Source: an uncultured Desulfobacterales bacterium (lineage in GTDB: Bacteria > Desulfobacterota > Desulfobacteria > Desulfobacterales > G020354645). Taken from it: DNA of 14,377 bases. Position 1 is the stretch's first letter. Each line of letters starts with the position of its first letter. Shown in pieces: positions 12,516 through 14,377 of this stretch. The notes beneath the pieces were generated by a model. The model ran no database searches. It was not told the origin of the DNA and saw nothing but the letters and a program-made list of their open reading frames with translations. The DNA is taken from the NCBI GenBank assembly GCA_947259865.1, contig CAMYNZ010000043.1:1-14377 (forward strand), read 5' to 3'. Both the position numbers and the translations under genes were made by a program.

Positions 12516-14377
12516 ATGGCCGAGCCTTTTTATATTACGACACCGATTTATTATGTAAATGCCAGACCTCATCTGGGGCATGCCTACACCACGATCGTGG
12601 CTGATGTTGCAACCCGGTTTCATGCCATGCGCCGGTCGGAGACCTTCTTTCTCACCGGCACCGATGAACACGGTGACAAGGTGGTCCGCTCGGCCAAAAA
12701 GGAAAATTTAAGTCCCCGATTATATGTGGATAAGATCAGCAGCCAGTTCAAAGCGCTCTGGCCCGAACTTAACATTCATTACGATCACTTTATAAGGACT
12801 ACCGACCTGACCCATATGGCAGTGGTGGAGCAAATCCTTCAAAACATATACGATTCCGGTGATATCTATTTCAGCGAGTATGAAGGTAGGTACTGTTTCG
12901 GATGCGAACGCTTTTACACCGAGCGGGAGTTGGTGGACGGAAAATGTCCCGATCACGAAACAGAACCCGAAATTATACAGGAATCGAATTATTTTTTTAA
13001 AATGAGCAATTACCAGGATTGGCTCATCGCCTATATTAATGATAACCCTGAATTCATTCGACCGGAGCGCTATAAAAATGAAGTGCTGGCCTTTTTAAGA
13101 GAGCCCCTGGAAGATTTGTGTATCTCCCGACCAAAATCACGGCTTAAATGGGGCATAACACTGCCTTTTGACCAGGATTATGTCACCTATGTGTGGTTTG
13201 ACGCCCTTTTGAATTACATTTCAGCACTGGGATATCCTGACGGTCAACGGTTTCAAAAATTTTGGCCCCGGGCCCAGCACATCGTCGCCAAAGACATACT
13301 CAAGCCCCACGGCATTTATTGGCCGATCATGCTCAAGGCTGCCGGCATTGAAGTATATAAACATCTGAACGTTCATGGATACTGGAATATCGAGCAGAGC
13401 AAGATGTCCAAAAGCCTCGGGAATGTGGTGGAACCGCTGGCACTTAAAAAAGTGTACGGGATCGATGCATTTAGATTTTTTCTTTTACGGGATATGACCT
13501 TCGGCCTCGATTCAAACTTTTCCGAAGCGGCGCTGGTGCAGCGGATTAATTCAGATCTGGCCAATGATCTGGGCAATTTGTTCTCCAGGATATTGGCCAT
13601 GGCCCATAAATATTTCGATGGTATCGTCCCCGGGGTGGATCCGAAAGTTGAAGCGGAGTTTCGGTTGGGTCTTGGGGCCTATGCCACGACCGCCATCGAA
13701 ATGTTTGACAGATCGATGGAAACCTTTGCCTTTCACAAGGCGCTTGTGGCCATATGGGAATTTATCAGCCACCTGAATAAATATATCGATGTCACCGCAC
13801 CCTGGGAGCTGGCCAAAAAAAAATCCACCAGAAAACAACTTGAAGCTTTGATCTACAATCTTCTGGAGGGCTTGAGAATTATAAGCGGATTAATTTATCC
13901 GATCATGCCGGATACCGCCAAATTAATGCAGCGACATCTCGGATTGGATCCCGAAGCGCCCTTTTATATGCTCGATCAGCTGAGAACCTGGCAAACAATT
14001 CCCCCCGGTACAAAATTGTTGAAGTCAATTGCACTTTTCCCCCGCATTGATAGCAAAAAGGCCGGCGGGTCTCCGCAAAAACCGGCGCAAGCAGAAAAAG
14101 CGGCTGCCGAATTCAAACCCCAGGTGACGATTGACGATTTTGCCAAACTTGACCTCAGGGTTGCAACGATCATTAAAGCTGAAAGCATCCCCAGAGCTAA
14201 AAAGCTCCTCAAACTCGAAGTCGATCTCGGTGAAAAAAGAACGATCGTTGCCGGTATCGCGGCCGATTATGCACCCGAGGATCTCGTCGGCAAGCAAATC
14301 ATCATTGTCTCAAACCTTAAACCGGCTAAAATAATGGGAATTTTGTCTAACGGTATGCTGCTGGCCGCCGTCGATGG
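12516..14377 (+). CDS. metG: Methionyl-tRNA synthetase with C-terminal tRNA-binding domain (3' end outside window)
   Basis: 620 codons are visible and the frame is open at the window edge. The enzyme charges tRNA-Met. The Rossmann fold starts FYITTPIYYVNARPHLGH with the HIGH-type HLGH at 19-22. The zinc knuckle is C127-x2-C130 and C144-P-D-H147, so the fourth position is His where many MetRS have Cys. KMSKS is at 296-300 in a perfect KMSKSLGN. The anticodon-binding helical domain follows (about 340-500). From about residue 535 there is a fused EMAP/Trbp111-type OB fold (DDFAKLDLRVATI and NLKPAKIMGILSNGM), which helps bind tRNA and dimerise. The ATG at 12516 has AGGA (12506-12509) overlapping the ricT stop codon, so translation is likely coupled to ricT. 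Confidence 0.95.
   Translation, partial: MAEPFYITTPIYYVNARPHLGHAYTTIVADVATRFHAMRRSETFFLTGTDEHGDKVVRSAKKENLSPRLYVDKISSQFKALWPELNIHYDHFIRTTDLTHMAVVEQILQNIYDSGDIYFSEYEGRYCFGCERFYTERELVDGKCPDHETEPEIIQESNYFFKMSNYQDWLIAYINDNPEFIRPERYKNEVLAFLREPLEDLCISRPKSRLKWGITLPFDQDYVTYVWFDALLNYISALGYPDGQRFQKFWPRAQHIVAKDILKPHGIYWPIMLKAAGIEVYKHLNVHGYWNIEQSKMSKSLGNVVEPLALKKVYGIDAFRFFLLRDMTFGLDSNFSEAALVQRINSDLANDLGNLFSRILAMAHKYFDGIVPGVDPKVEAEFRLGLGAYATTAIEMFDRSMETFAFHKALVAIWEFISHLNKYIDVTAPWELAKKKSTRKQLEALIYNLLEGLRIISGLIYPIMPDTAKLMQRHLGLDPEAPFYMLDQLRTWQTIPPGTKLLKSIALFPRIDSKKAGGSPQKPAQAEKAAAEFKPQVTIDDFAKLDLRVATIIKAESIPRAKKLLKLEVDLGEKRTIVAGIAADYAPEDLVGKQIIIVSNLKPAKIMGILSNGMLLAAVD

Noticed and set aside
1..14377. CRISPR array, phage genes, toxin-antitoxin or restriction genes
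   Set aside because: No regularly spaced direct repeats and no genes of these kinds were found; the genes present are mostly housekeeping.

Overview
The window reads as ordinary chromosome of a Gram-negative anaerobe, most probably a sulfate-reducing member of the Desulfobacterota (Desulfobacterales-like). This is inferred from a CysK-CysRS fusion, an LptD outer-membrane assembly protein, a RicT-type PSP1 protein in a Gram-negative setting, and the overall flavour of the proteins. No rRNA, tRNA, CRISPR array or transposase gene was seen.

Left half, minus strand, in order of transcription: surE (nucleotidase), an OB-fold plus HD-domain protein resembling YhaM exoribonucleases, tmk (thymidylate kinase), a cysteine synthase fused to a divergent cysteinyl-tRNA synthetase, and a 343-residue conserved-looking protein of unknown function. 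The 3' ends of the last two genes are marked by repeats. A 266-bp fold-back element (positions 1359-1624) has 61-bp inverted arms, CTAG at both ends and an internal inverted pair of REP-like hairpins; it abuts the stop codon of the fusion gene. A related copy of the internal part lies at 1-96, just past the stop codon of the unknown gene.

Centre: between surE and the divergent lptD are a good sigma70-type promoter, about 200 nt of leader-like sequence, and a near-ideal intrinsic terminator (7010-7040). The terminator overlaps the possible start codons of lptD. This looks like an attenuated leader or a small RNA gene and is the most interesting unexplained signal here.

Right half, plus strand: lptD, a NusG paralogue (UpxY/LoaP/RfaH-like) with a compact hairpin in its leader, then an IHF/HU-type gene and holB (clamp-loader delta'), a 322-bp structured gap, ricT (PSP1) and metG, which runs off the window. 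Most genes serve core nucleotide, DNA, RNA or translation functions; lptD adds envelope biogenesis.

Three intergenic gaps (around 1175-1238, 4692-4784 and 11467-11535) share one architecture: a short repeated word followed, after a 12-35 nt spacer, by its imperfect inverse. The word differs at each place.
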